64,000 nt of DNA from NCBI GenBank assembly GCA_947034885.2, contig OX344752.2, positions 3,782,001 through 3,846,000 of the forward strand, written 5' to 3'. This document shows positions 14,366-25,200 of the stretch, piece by piece; the stretch's first letter is position 1; every line of letters begins with the position of its first letter. A model generated the notes under the pieces. It did no database searches and was not told the origin of the DNA. It worked only from the letters and a program-made list of their open reading frames with translations. The position numbers and the translations under genes were made by a program. Source of the DNA: Thuidium tamariscinum. Lineage: Eukaryota > Streptophyta > Bryopsida > Hypnales > Thuidiaceae.

Positions 14366-17300
14366 TCACTTTCGCGGGATAGTCTTCTTTGCACTTTGGT
14401 TTTTAGCATACACGGCAAATCGGTCTAAATCGCTCTTCAAGATGTTCTCCACCAGTGGCTTCACGCCCTGACAACACCACCAATAAAGAAAACATAAAGA
14501 TCAAAGTCCAATGTCACAGTGCAAACACGTCTTCCAGAAAACTACAAACTTAAAAACACATCAAATATGCAGGACCTCTTAGACATTAGAACTCTTAAAC
14601 AACAGAGATTTCATACAGAGACTTCTTTATAAACCTAGGCTGTCCTGAAGAACCAACCATCAGGTGAGCACTTCCAGAAAAATAGGGAGAACCTTCTTTT
14701 GACAAGTTAAACCTCAAATGACCACGAGGCCCAAATTGGGTCTCTTATTTTTTTACCAGTTTTCAGTAGTTCAAGTGGGGACTTTCTTCAGCCCAATTTT
14801 AATTAATTTTGACCAACAAGAGCAATGTTATTCAGAGACTTGGAGATATACAATTTGACTCCATCCAAATTATGATTTGAACAAAATGACAAATCGAATT
14901 GGAAATTTCAACCTATGACTCCTTGGTCGATAAGGGGTTAGAGATTTCCTACCGTCCCGAAGGGTGCTAACACATCTGGAATCTCGTAAGAAATTGTGAG
15001 CTGCACACAACAATCACGAATGAAGAGTGTTTAGGACAAAAGTTTTGCTTTTGGTGGTATCAATTAATAACCCGTGAGAAAGGCTGTCTGCGACAGTTCA
15101 CAGGAATTTCCCCAGATTAAAAAACTCATCATTAGACACTGGACGGTGACTTCAATTAATGCTGAGGTGATTCTAGCTTGCCACTATTTCAAGTCCAGGT
15201 TTCAAGGCAAGCAAGTCACTTTCTCACTGGGATTGGTATAATCCTTGACTCTTCTGCAAAATGTGAGCCCTTAGATCGAACAAAATTCACATTTAAACAT
15301 TCAGGATTCAATAAAACGACTTATCATCATGCCCAATAACCATCTCGGTCTCCCGACCACCAAAGGTTATCTGACAAGATCAAAAATCAAAATGTTTACT
15401 GCATGCACATACACAACAGCTCCTGCGAAATTTGAGCAATTCATGGGAATAAGATGGCGTACTTCAATACCACACGACGTTGGCCCTCTTGGATAGAATC
15501 GCACTGCACCTCTGTGAATATACAGATTCCAACAGCAAGAGTGAGTAATTCAGAAATGAGAAGAATACGCAAGCAACATAACATCTTGAAAGGCACATCT
15601 TGGCCCAACAGCTAATTCAAGGATGAATAAAGGGATCCAAGATTCTACAATTCTTTGACAACTTCTTTGCCACAAATCCTCACATCAAGAATGCAAGCAT
15701 TCGTACAACTAGTGTAGACAACTGTAGTTACTGCCGAGCAATGTGAAAATTGAAGGTATTCGACGCTGCCATATAATGCAATGAAAGTAAAATTTCTCCT
15801 ATAGACAGTTGTTGCTGTCGCTGAATTGATTGCAATGTAGAGTGTTCACTACAATTTGATCCAGGATTCACAAATGAACTTTCCAGCGATGAGATCAATT
15901 CAGCTTATTCATGGCGATAAAAGAAAAAAAATTGACCAAAAGATTTAAGGATAGGCAAACTATCTACCCAAAAATCACTGGATGCTCAAAAACATGCAAC
16001 ACACCTGTTTGCAAGTCCGTCAACCGAGCGCCAGTGGATTTTCTGATTTTGAATCGGCTGTCAACAAGCATGATCCACCAAGGATCCTTCAGAAGCGTGT
16101 TGAATAAAGATAGGGAGAATTATATGCAGATCTTCAAGAGGCAAGATGCTTCAAAAGCCCTCCCACTGATTATCAATTGTTTTTGACTTGCTTCAATGAA
16201 TTGATATTCAAATGGTTCCGTTTCATAGCTTCTCTATTGTCTTCAACACGCTTTTCTAACTTTAATCATTAAACACACTAAAGGCATCAAAAAAACACAA
16301 GAACGGTACTAACAGTCATTTGAGTATTAATATATCAATCAATTCAAGTAGCACTAACATGATTGATAATCACTAGAGGAACTTTGTGGTGTTTTGTTAG
16401 GAAGGTTACTTGGCGTCCCTTCAACAAGCATGAAATATAAGCTGTTAATCAAATGCTTTACAACACATTTTGTAAACTGTAGAAGTGGAAACAAATACCT
16501 TCAAGAGGCGAGCCATCCAGGAAAACTCCAAATTCTGGCCAAACGCTGTGTATCGCAGCGTCCATTTCGACAAATTTGGTTTACCTTCCACCACCTGCTT
16601 GTGGTTTCCAACCCTGAACATTACTATACATACGCCACCTTACAGAAAAGAAAGAACGGAATGGAAGAAAATGGTAATTAGCAGTTAAGGTTATGAAAGT
16701 GTTTTCTACCGTAGATGTTTTAATCATCAAAAAACACTGGCGCTGTCACATAAAACCAGATTTGCTTTCCCTATCTAGAATATCTATTTTGATCCATTCT
16801 TTCATCTACAACAGTCAATTTTCATTCTGTGGTACACTAGATTTTGAGAGTTAAAACTCTATCCATACACACTGAACACAACACTTTAGTCTATCCAATG
16901 CGGATAATTTTATTTACTTCACCAATCATCTTGCATCCACCTCGGCTTCAATAAAAAGTAGGGCATCCACATTACTTTGGAACCCACACTAAGAAGTCAA
17001 AAGAATGTAGTAATGTATATAAATTCTAACAATTTTCTTTGATAGCAATCTTTCTTATATTCTCTTGCAAGGTAGAAAAATGATAACTACTATAGATATT
17101 TCACTTATAACACAATGTTCGCTATGAAGGCTCAATTGCATAACAAAAAGGTAAGAGTACCTTGACAGAGGCAATCCATGGCATCCAGTTCACCACATTT
17201 TCTTGGTTGGACCACAAAGCCCACGCCTCTGACAACGGAACATCTGCCTCCACCTGTGCACTAGACAATAACACAAACCTAATTGTAACCACCAATGCAA

Positions 17301-18429
17301 AACGAAACATGGCAGAATTCTTTCGCAACGAACATATTGCGCCCATTTCGAAAATGCTGTTCTTTTTCAATATATTTGGCTTGGCTTAATCACAAAATTG
17401 CTCTTTCCATCGTCCAAAATAAGATACCTCACCCCATGTCTTGTCTATTTAATAAGGCCACCTCTATTTGTTCCGCTAGTTTGATGTAATTGCAAAGATA
17501 AAGGCAATCATCAATATCAAAAGCCGAATTCTTTCCTCCTCATTGTAAGGCATTTTCCTTGATACTCCTTATAAATCCCAAGTTTAATGTAAAGGAACTA
17601 CTATTCTCCTTCAGAGACGCTTGCTTCAAACCATAAATTGACTTTGAAGTAGACAAATATAATCCTGTGTCTCCTTGCGAATAAATTACTTCATTAAATT
17701 TCCCATTTCGAAATTTGTCGAGTCACAAGCACGCTTTCTTTTAATCCATAATCTGAAAGACACAGGCCATACATAACCCCTGAACGACCAAGAAAACCCA
17801 GGTTCAAAGTAGCCACTTCAATTGATCAAATTGTGAAAAGCATAATTCAGATGGTGCCAATTTTATATTACCAAAACCTGTGAAAAACATGTGATGGTCA
17901 AAACAGAAACAAACACAAAGTCTTTACATGATCTACTCGAAATGAGACCCAATTTGAGCTTCTTCGTTCTATTAGACGTCAAGATTCATCAACAAATGTG
18001 GATCTATTATGCATGCATCAAAATCTAATAAAATTTGGCCATGTTTCTACTCGAGTTTTTCCAAAAACTACGAAAGTTGTGAATTCTTCATTGTTAAATG
18101 TGAAATTTCAGCACGTTTAGCAACACTTGAAGCCACATGAGCTAGTTTCGAAATTGCACTAGTATCAAGGGCAAGGATCTGCATGCTTACGAATTATCAA
18201 GCCAAGTACTGGCAGTCCAGCGCGCACCAGACGCAACCCTTATCCCCATTGGCTGACCACAAAACGCCCCAGCACTAGCTCCAACCCTAATCTTTCGCCT
18301 CGTTGCATTGCCGCCCCTCAAATTTGCACTCGAAGTTTCAATTGCTCTCACAGAGCGCGCCCTAGCAGAGCCTAATCTTGCTGCTGGAGGCCTGAAGTCG
18401 CATGTACTCACTGCCACGGACAGCTCCAT
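14366..18429 (-). CDS. Plastid-type SRPBCC protein (polyketide cyclase/dehydrase, COQ10/START-like)
   Basis: Seven exons on the minus strand: 18,429-18,191, 17,260-17,161, 16,594-16,499, 16,057-16,005, 15,511-15,463, 15,000-14,953 and 14,467-14,366. Phases agree at every GT-AG junction, giving 228 aa. Residues 1-79 are rich in Ser, Ala and Arg with few acids, as in a chloroplast transit peptide. The rest is one SRPBCC domain with the family's landmarks: VPLSEAWALWSNQENVVNWMPWI (about 87-109, quoted in part), LSKWTLRY (about 120-127), FSWMAR, QKIHWRSVDGLANRGAVRFYP, LTISYEIPDVLAPF and a C-terminal helix VENILKSDLDRF. The fold binds lipids, isoprenoids or polyketides. Plant homologues are annotated only as polyketide cyclase/dehydrase and lipid transport proteins, so no substrate is claimed. 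Most exons are too short to stand out as open frames, so the gene is easily missed. The least certain parts are the exact transit-peptide start and possible upstream non-coding exons. Confidence 0.88.
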
Positions 18430-20272
18430 TCAAGCTTCGAAATTTTCGAAATTTAGGGTTTATGATGCCACACCAATTCCGCAATCTCTTTCAACCCAAC
18501 TTACAATTTCAGGGTCGAATTTTCCCCAAATCCTCACAAGAAACTCACTCGCAATTTCAGTGCCTGCAAAAAAAGATAGTGCAAGTAAGCATCAACAACA
18601 TCCAGAACACTATAAATTGAATCTAGAAATTTGAGAAAAATTTGAGAAATAATTTGAAGGGAAGAGCATCTATCTACCCAAGCATGAGCTGCACGTGAAG
18701 ATTGCGCCACTAGCTGAGCAGGCTTCTGCGAGTATGTGAGATTCTGTAAATTATTCTTGAGTACAAATGGACTTGTATGAGCGATATGATAAAGTGAAGA
18801 AGGGGAAGAGGGAAGATAAAGAGGAAGCTGTGAGTCTGTGGTTTGCAGAGACCGGCAAGGCTGTTGTGGGATGGTCTCTCCGAAGAGCATCTGCACCATT
18901 GCACTGTATAATTGGCACGCTATAATCTCACGTCTACCGGTATATTTTTCAACAGTCTTGTCTCTTGTTCATAGACAATAAATGTGTCTCATAAATAGTG
19001 AATTAACTATTTGTAAGTCAAATGTTGGATAAAATTAGCTAAAATTAAAATTGATGAGGCTATATTCTAATATATGGCCTCCAAAACAATTGATACAACC
19101 AAACTTTAATATGAAAATTCAACACTGACAAATTATATATTAAAAAATTTAGAAGAAATTTAAATGAAATTCATTGACAATATCACATGCAATCATTTCG
19201 TTTTCCAAATTTTGAATTTAGTTTTGAAAACCATATGAAATACAATGGATTAAAGTATATAAAGGATGGATCATAAATGAATGAAAGTTGATGATTATCC
19301 TATTCAACCTTCATTTCAAGATTGTTAGGTGATTTCCTCAATTTTCATGTTTTTTCATTTCTGTACTTAATAAGGCCTATGCAATACTAGTTATTGCATG
19401 TCTGAAAGATGCAATAGTCACTATAGACTTCAAATTAACAAAATATATATGTTTTTATTCAAAGAACATATTCAAGGATGGTACACCTTGTATGCATTCT
19501 TGAACAAAGTCTAAGCATATATTTTATACATGCCTCTATCAAAAGCACTACTATCCATTTTTGGCTATGGCATTAGCTTTAACCATAGTTGTTCAAATGA
19601 CAAAGGTTTGATTTTATCCAAGATAATTGTTCAAGACACTCAAAAGATATACGTTGCTCTAACTACAAAAATATTGAAAAAGTTCTAGGAGCCAAGCACT
19701 TGTCATTCATTTGAATGGTGTATTAGTTCCTCTCACTACAAAGGTGTACCTAGCTATTCTTATACTTTTTGAATGTCCAAGCCTTAAGCTCATATCATTA
19801 AAACATTATATCAAGGTCCTTAGACTATTGAAGCCAAAATAGAAGAAAGATATTCTATGCACTCTCATTGGTGACGAGGAATAGAGAAATGATCTTACTT
19901 TTATTTATGAAAGTAATTAAACAATAATAATTTTAATGACTTCATTTAAGTGTAGACTATCTCAAAGGTACTAATTATGCCTTCTTGCATTTGTGATTAT
20001 AAAACCAACTCTTACAACTTCTTGTGTAAAATGTTTACTTTTGTAAAATAATTCTATAGGTAATTTTGGATATACTAATAACAAGTCCTTCAAAAATTGT
20101 AATTCATTCATATAATGTTCAAAAACTATATAATAAGATAATCTAAAATCATCTTTTAATTATTAGTAAGACTCAAGAAATAGAATAGTATTAGAACAAA
20201 TAATATTCATAAAATATTTATTATAGAATATTTTAGTGTAGCTACTTTAATGGATGAAGGTCAAGACCTCGG
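18430..20272. other. 5' flank of the SRPBCC gene and intergenic DNA
   Basis: About 18,430-18,910 is richer in GC and probably holds the minus-strand gene's 5' UTR and promoter. A telo-box-like TTTAGGGTTT lies near 18,450. From 18,910 to 20,272 I see only AT-rich intergenic sequence without recognisable elements. Confidence 0.5.
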
Positions 20273-20625
20273 TATAAAACAATGAAGTCTTTAGGTATTG
20301 ATAGTTTTTCTCATCCATGTCTTTCATCCGCTTTCTTCATGTGCCTTTTGCATCCTACAAAGAAGAGGTGGTTTTTATTTCTATTGAGGATTTAGGGTTT
20401 GAGTCCTTTGTGTTCTCAATGACGTAGGGATTTAGGGTTTTCTTAGCACAGAGTTTCATTTCGCAATGTCAATGTAGCGGGTTTTCCAGGTGCAGAGACA
20501 GCCATGTTCAACTGAATTCTTTGATGAAACTCTATAGGCGATGGCTATAACAAGATCCTAGAGCTTAAGGCCAAGGAATATGCCTACAAAGACACCTTGG
20601 ATAAAGACCATGGTGCCAACAAAAT
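20273..20625 (+). pseudogene. Truncated duplicate of the MPP10 promoter, 5' UTR and first codons
   Basis: This block aligns by eye with 21,969-22,315 over about 350 bp, covering the MPP10 promoter with its telo-boxes, the 5' UTR with its upstream ORFs, and about 25 codons. The copied start codon is at 20,541, but codon 7 is TAG, and similarity ends near 20,625 without the repeat array. It therefore cannot make MPP10 protein. It keeps a TATAAAAC motif at 20,273-20,280 where the functional gene has GAGTAAAAC. It could be a dead fragment or a still active upstream promoter. Confidence 0.85.
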
Positions 20626-21968
20626 TGATATTAAAATTTTAGTTTTAATCATAAGTTCAAACATTAAGTCAAAGTGTTATTTTGCAAAACAACATAATTT
20701 TTTTCAAAAGTATATTCTAGATATTATATAGCATTTTGTAATATAGTAGGACAATTCTCTAGAAAAGAGTTTCATTTTTAATAAATAAATCTAACATTTA
20801 AAGATAATGACAAGTTCAATATAATTAGTTGATGAAGTCTAAACATTAAAAAAGACTTTAACATTATAATATGAATGATAGTCCAATCACTTGCAAATAC
20901 CCTTCCAATTTTTTAAGCAAACTATTTGAGAACATTCCTAATCACTTATTGGTTGCAAAATTTTCTAAATGATCTTATATATTCATTGTCTTTTATTCAA
21001 TTCCTTTAGATAGGCTACTTGGATTGAATTTTTAAACTTCTTAGTATATAATTGTGTATGTTTGTTTATTTTTTTCTCAAGTTGTTTGATTTTTTATGTC
21101 TAATTTGGTAGTTTTGGGTGTTAATTGGCCCAATTTGGAGTCATTTTTATAATGTTGTTTTTACAGCATGGTAGTTTGACGAAGTCAAAGATTATCTCGT
21201 CTTGTTGGTAGGAGACAAGTGTCCACTATTAGCTAGATTGGATTGTAATTGTTAAATAGACAATTAGTAGTAGATGTGGTTCCAAGTTATAAAATGCAAG
21301 GGGTGAGCTTGCTAGTTGGTCAATTATCAATTTCAATTTGGAACTATAGCTTGAATTTAAGGTAGTTTCACGTTGGTAGTTGTTGGGTGGTTAGTCTATT
21401 TTCTAATTTCAGTAATTGATTGACTTGGTTTGGGAGTTCTATTAGGCTATAATGTTGGATATTTTTTTTAACCACTAAGTTATTGATGTGTCTAGTGTGA
21501 GCCCTTGCTAGTAGTTGTTGTGCATTCTCTTGCTTAAATTATGTGAGTTTGTTTGAGTGATCTTGTTGCTAGAATTGTGTGTGAGATGCTACTTGGATAT
21601 TCTGTTATGTATGTCCTAGTTGGAAAGAACTTGTGATGGAGATGATTGTGTCCTAGTTGGAGAAGATGTGCAAAATGATAGAGAATTTAAAAGTGCATGG
21701 GCTTTGTTTTAACCTACGGTGTGAAAGTTATGGATTTTTGAGTTATTTTTGGTTCTAAAAAATTAAAAAATTACATTTATTTTTATCTTAGTTGCAATCT
21801 TGGTACTGTCAGAAAGCCCTTGGCGAGGAGGGGTGCACGGACTTTGTTTCGTGGCTTTTGGACCTATGGTGTGAGAGTTATTGAGTTTCAAAATTTTTAT
21901 CCATTCAAAAATTAGAAAATTACTTCTGTATGATTTTGACTGTGGCAACAGCATAGGATACACTAGAG
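20626..21968. other. Spacer between the duplicate and MPP10
   Basis: AT-rich DNA without genes. Near 21,692-21,960 a stretch beginning 'gtgcatgggctttgttt' is repeated in degenerate form about 135 bp downstream ('gtgcacggactttgttt'), an imperfect tandem duplication. Confidence 0.5.
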
Positions 21969-22082
21969 TAAAACAATGAAGTCTTCAAGTGTTGATAGTT
22001 TTTCTCATCCGCACCTTTCATCTGCTTTCTTCATGTACCTTCTGCATACACAAGAGAGATGGTTTCTATTTCTATTGAAGAA

Positions 22083-22131
22083 TTAGGGTTTGAGCCCTTC
22101 GTGTTCTCAGTGATGTAGGGGTTTAGGGTTT
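22083..22131 (+). promoter_or_regulatory. Paired telo-boxes in the MPP10 promoter
   Basis: TTAGGGTTT occurs at 22,083-22,091 and again at 22,123-22,131, 100-150 bp before the start codon. Telo-boxes are enriched in promoters of plant ribosomal-protein and ribosome-biogenesis genes, which fits MPP10. Both are kept in the upstream duplicate. Confidence 0.6.
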
Positions 22132-22193
22132 TCTTAGCACAGAGTTTCATCTCGCGATGTCAATGTAGCGGGGTTTTAGGTGCAGAGACAGCC

Positions 22194-22240
22194 ATGTTCA
22201 ACTGAATTCTTTGATGAAACTCTATAGGCGATGGCTATAA
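22194..22240 (+). promoter_or_regulatory. Two short upstream ORFs, one overlapping the MPP10 start
   Basis: The first upstream ORF encodes MFN and stops (22,194-22,205). The second encodes MKLYRRWL and runs 22,214-22,240, so it overlaps the MPP10 ATG at 22,231 in another frame. A still earlier ATG-TCA-ATG-TAG sits at 22,157-22,168. All are conserved in the duplicate at 20.5 kb. A ribosome that uses the second upstream ORF terminates past the main start, which would lower MPP10 output. Whether all lie inside the transcript depends on an unknown start site. Confidence 0.6.
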
Positions 22241-25200
22241 CAAGATCCCAGAGCTCAGGGCCAGGGAATACACCCGCGAAGACACCCCGGGTGAAGTCCA
22301 TGGCGCCGGCGAAGACGCCAGTGAAGGTATCCGAGGTGAAGAGCATGGTGCGATTGAAGACGCCAGTCAAAGTATCAGAGGTGAGGAAGAGCTCGTCGCC
22401 AGAGAAGACTCCAGACAAAGTAGCAGAGGTGAACGAATGCTCGTCGCCAGAGAAGACGCCAGACAAAGTAGCAGAGGTGAAGGAATGCTCGTCGCCGGAG
22501 AAGACGCCAGAAAAAGTAGTGGAGGTGAAGAAGAACTTGGCACCTGAGAAGACGCTAGACAAAGTAGCAGAGTTGAGGAAAATCTCAGCGCCTGAGAGGA
22601 CGCCAGACAGAGTAGCAGAGGTGATGAAGAGCTTGTCGCCCGTGAAGAAGGCAACCAAGGTCTCCGGTGTGAGGAGCTTAGAACTGGTGGCAACAGCTGA
22701 CAACATCGCCTGGCTGGCTGCGACGCCGGAGCTTGTTCAAAGCGCGAGGGCAGCTTCGGAGTTTCTCTTCTCCGCGTTGGCCGTGAACAAGGAGTCGCAG
22801 TTGGAGAAACTCCTGACGGAGAATTTCGATCCCGAGCAGATATGGCAGCAGATCGATCTACAGGCGACTCCTGTTCTGTCTTTGATCAAGAAGTCGCTCC
22901 GGATGATCGAGAAGACGCCTCCAGGGGCATTGGTGAAAACTGAGGAGAAAGCTCTGGTGCGAGACCGCAGGAAGAATGTCGACGTTGAAGTAGCACCCGG
23001 CTCAGACGACGAAGAAGCCGAAGAAGCCGAATCTGAAGAGGATGACTCTGGTGATGAAGATGAAGACGAAGATGAAGTCGAGGAGGATTCAAAATCAGAA
23101 GAATTTTCTGATTATGATGAAGGTTTAGCCTCTACTTGCTGTTTTTGCATAAGTTTTCTTAAACCCTAAATAATCACGAAACCCTAATTCGGGCTTCATG
23201 TTTTTTAGTAGCTCACATTTGGAGTTTCTTTTACTCAATTTTATTTGGTTTCGACCAACAGTTGCAATGTTGTTCACTGATTCTGTTGATACAAAATTTG
23301 ATCCCATCTGAATTACATTCTTGACAACATGGTTGACAACGTGGTCAAACGGAATTTGGCATTTGAAAACCATTAAATCTTCGGCCCTTCAGGGTTTACT
23401 TGGACTCAAGCCCTAAACTTCTATTTGTTATGGAGGCTCATAGCGCTGTGATTTACTCGTGATTTACTCTTGCAGAGGAGAAGAAAGCAGTCGAAGACAA
23501 GTTTTTGAAATTATCAGATATGGAGAAGTTCTTAGATCGGGCTGATGCAGAGGATGCTGGTATTGCGGACGATGAGGATGACGATGCTGGAGCTCTTAGT
23601 GAAGAGGATGAAGAGGATGATGATGAAGATTTGGAGGTAAACTATTAAATATAATTACCACAAACCTGCACATTTTGTTTTTGTTAGGGTTTGACCAGTG
23701 CGAGTATTTTTCTACTTGCAAGCATCTCATGTTTTGGTTTAGCAACAATCAAATGCAAGGATGATCTTTATATTTGTGAAGACTTAGGTCAGGCCAATGC
23801 ACCTTTTTTTTCCACATCTGTCAACCCCTAAGTGCCAAGAATTAGTGGATTTGAAAATGACCAATTCGATGAATTGATCAATATCATGATCATATTGGAA
23901 CTTTTATAATTTAGATCTCGCTAGATTTTTCATCACCAAAATCCGTGAAGAGCAATGCATGTGTCGTATCAAGAGCTTGTGGATTGATACTTCAGGTTCC
24001 TTAACAGCTGTTGGATCGGGTAGGACACTCGTGGTACTACTCGAGGTCTATTATGTGTCTGGATTTTGATTCTTCAAGTTCTTTTGACTTCAAATTTCAT
24101 CCTGTCATCGATTATGCAGATGGACGAAGCGTTTGACTTCTCTGCAAGATTGGCAGGCAAGGACAAGGGTGATGAAGGATGGGGACCAAAGTATGATCTG
24201 TTTCTCCTTGCACTTCTTATCTGATTTAAATTTTTTCAGCTGTCCATTTATGGTGACTGCTTAAAATCATCTCATTTATTATGATCTTTGCAACCAAAAA
24301 TTTGGTTCAGCGGTCATTATAGGTCACATGATCCAATCTTTATTTCTCAGATATTCGGATTTTATTGGAAAAGGCAAGAAGGAAAAGTCTAAACCCTCAA
24401 AAAGACAAGATGAGTTTGAAGAGGATGATCTAGAAGAAGATGATGACGTAGAAGATGATGACGAGGAGGAGGAACCGGGAACTATGGATTTTGACCAGCA
24501 AATTGAGCCAGTAGAGGTGCGTATAAAAAATTATTAGCGACAATATCGCACAATCTAACCATTTTGTCTACATGCAGTGGTTTCTTTGAGTGCTCTGTAG
24601 ACCTCTAATTTTGAATGTAGAAATCATGCGTATTGTTCCTACAATTCCACTAATGTGACATCTGTACGGGTGCTACCTGCCAGGAGAAGAAACTCTCTGC
24701 ACACGAGAGACAACAGGAGAAAACGAAGAGACGTATTGAGAAGCTGGAAATGGCAAATTTGGAGTCCAAAGACTGGACAATGCAAGGCGAGGTATTAATC
24801 TTGAATTCAACACAAATCAGTCTTGAATCTCTCGAATTTTTAAGTTCATACATGGACTTGCTTGAGGGTTCATCGCACTCGTGATTTGTTGCCTGTTGTC
24901 TTCTCCTCTGCTAAATTTGTTAGTTTCTATCAACCTTCAATTTGCTTCCCAGAACATAATCAATCCTGACCCTCGAATGCTGTCCATCGACGGAATCGCA
25001 GCAGTTTTTTGGCTGGGCCTAACTTCTAGGTGAGGCTTCTCTGTCCCTTTTCATCTCTAACTCTTCGATTCTGGTTGCGGGTTGTTTAATAGGTATCAGC
25101 ATCTAGAAGATCAAAAAATAGTGCTTTGGAGGTTGAGCTGGATTTTGAGCATGTTGCTCGTCCAGCGCCAGTTATGACGGAAGAACATAGGCAGTCACTT

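Noticed and set aside
15325-15371. Possible extra exon of the SRPBCC gene (reads ITFGGRETEMVIGHDD)
   Set aside because: It has an acceptor-like AG, but the family sequence runs directly from the exon ending at 15,463 to the one starting at 15,000. Adding it would break the domain.
18534-18899. 121-residue minus-strand open frame upstream of the SRPBCC gene
   Set aside because: It starts with ATG but shows no domain and lies in the likely 5' leader or promoter. It could at most be an upstream ORF.
22176-22706. 176-residue open frame on the minus strand over MPP10 exon 1
   Set aside because: It is the antisense of the in-frame 48-bp repeat array. Periodicity keeps it open, and it lacks any domain.
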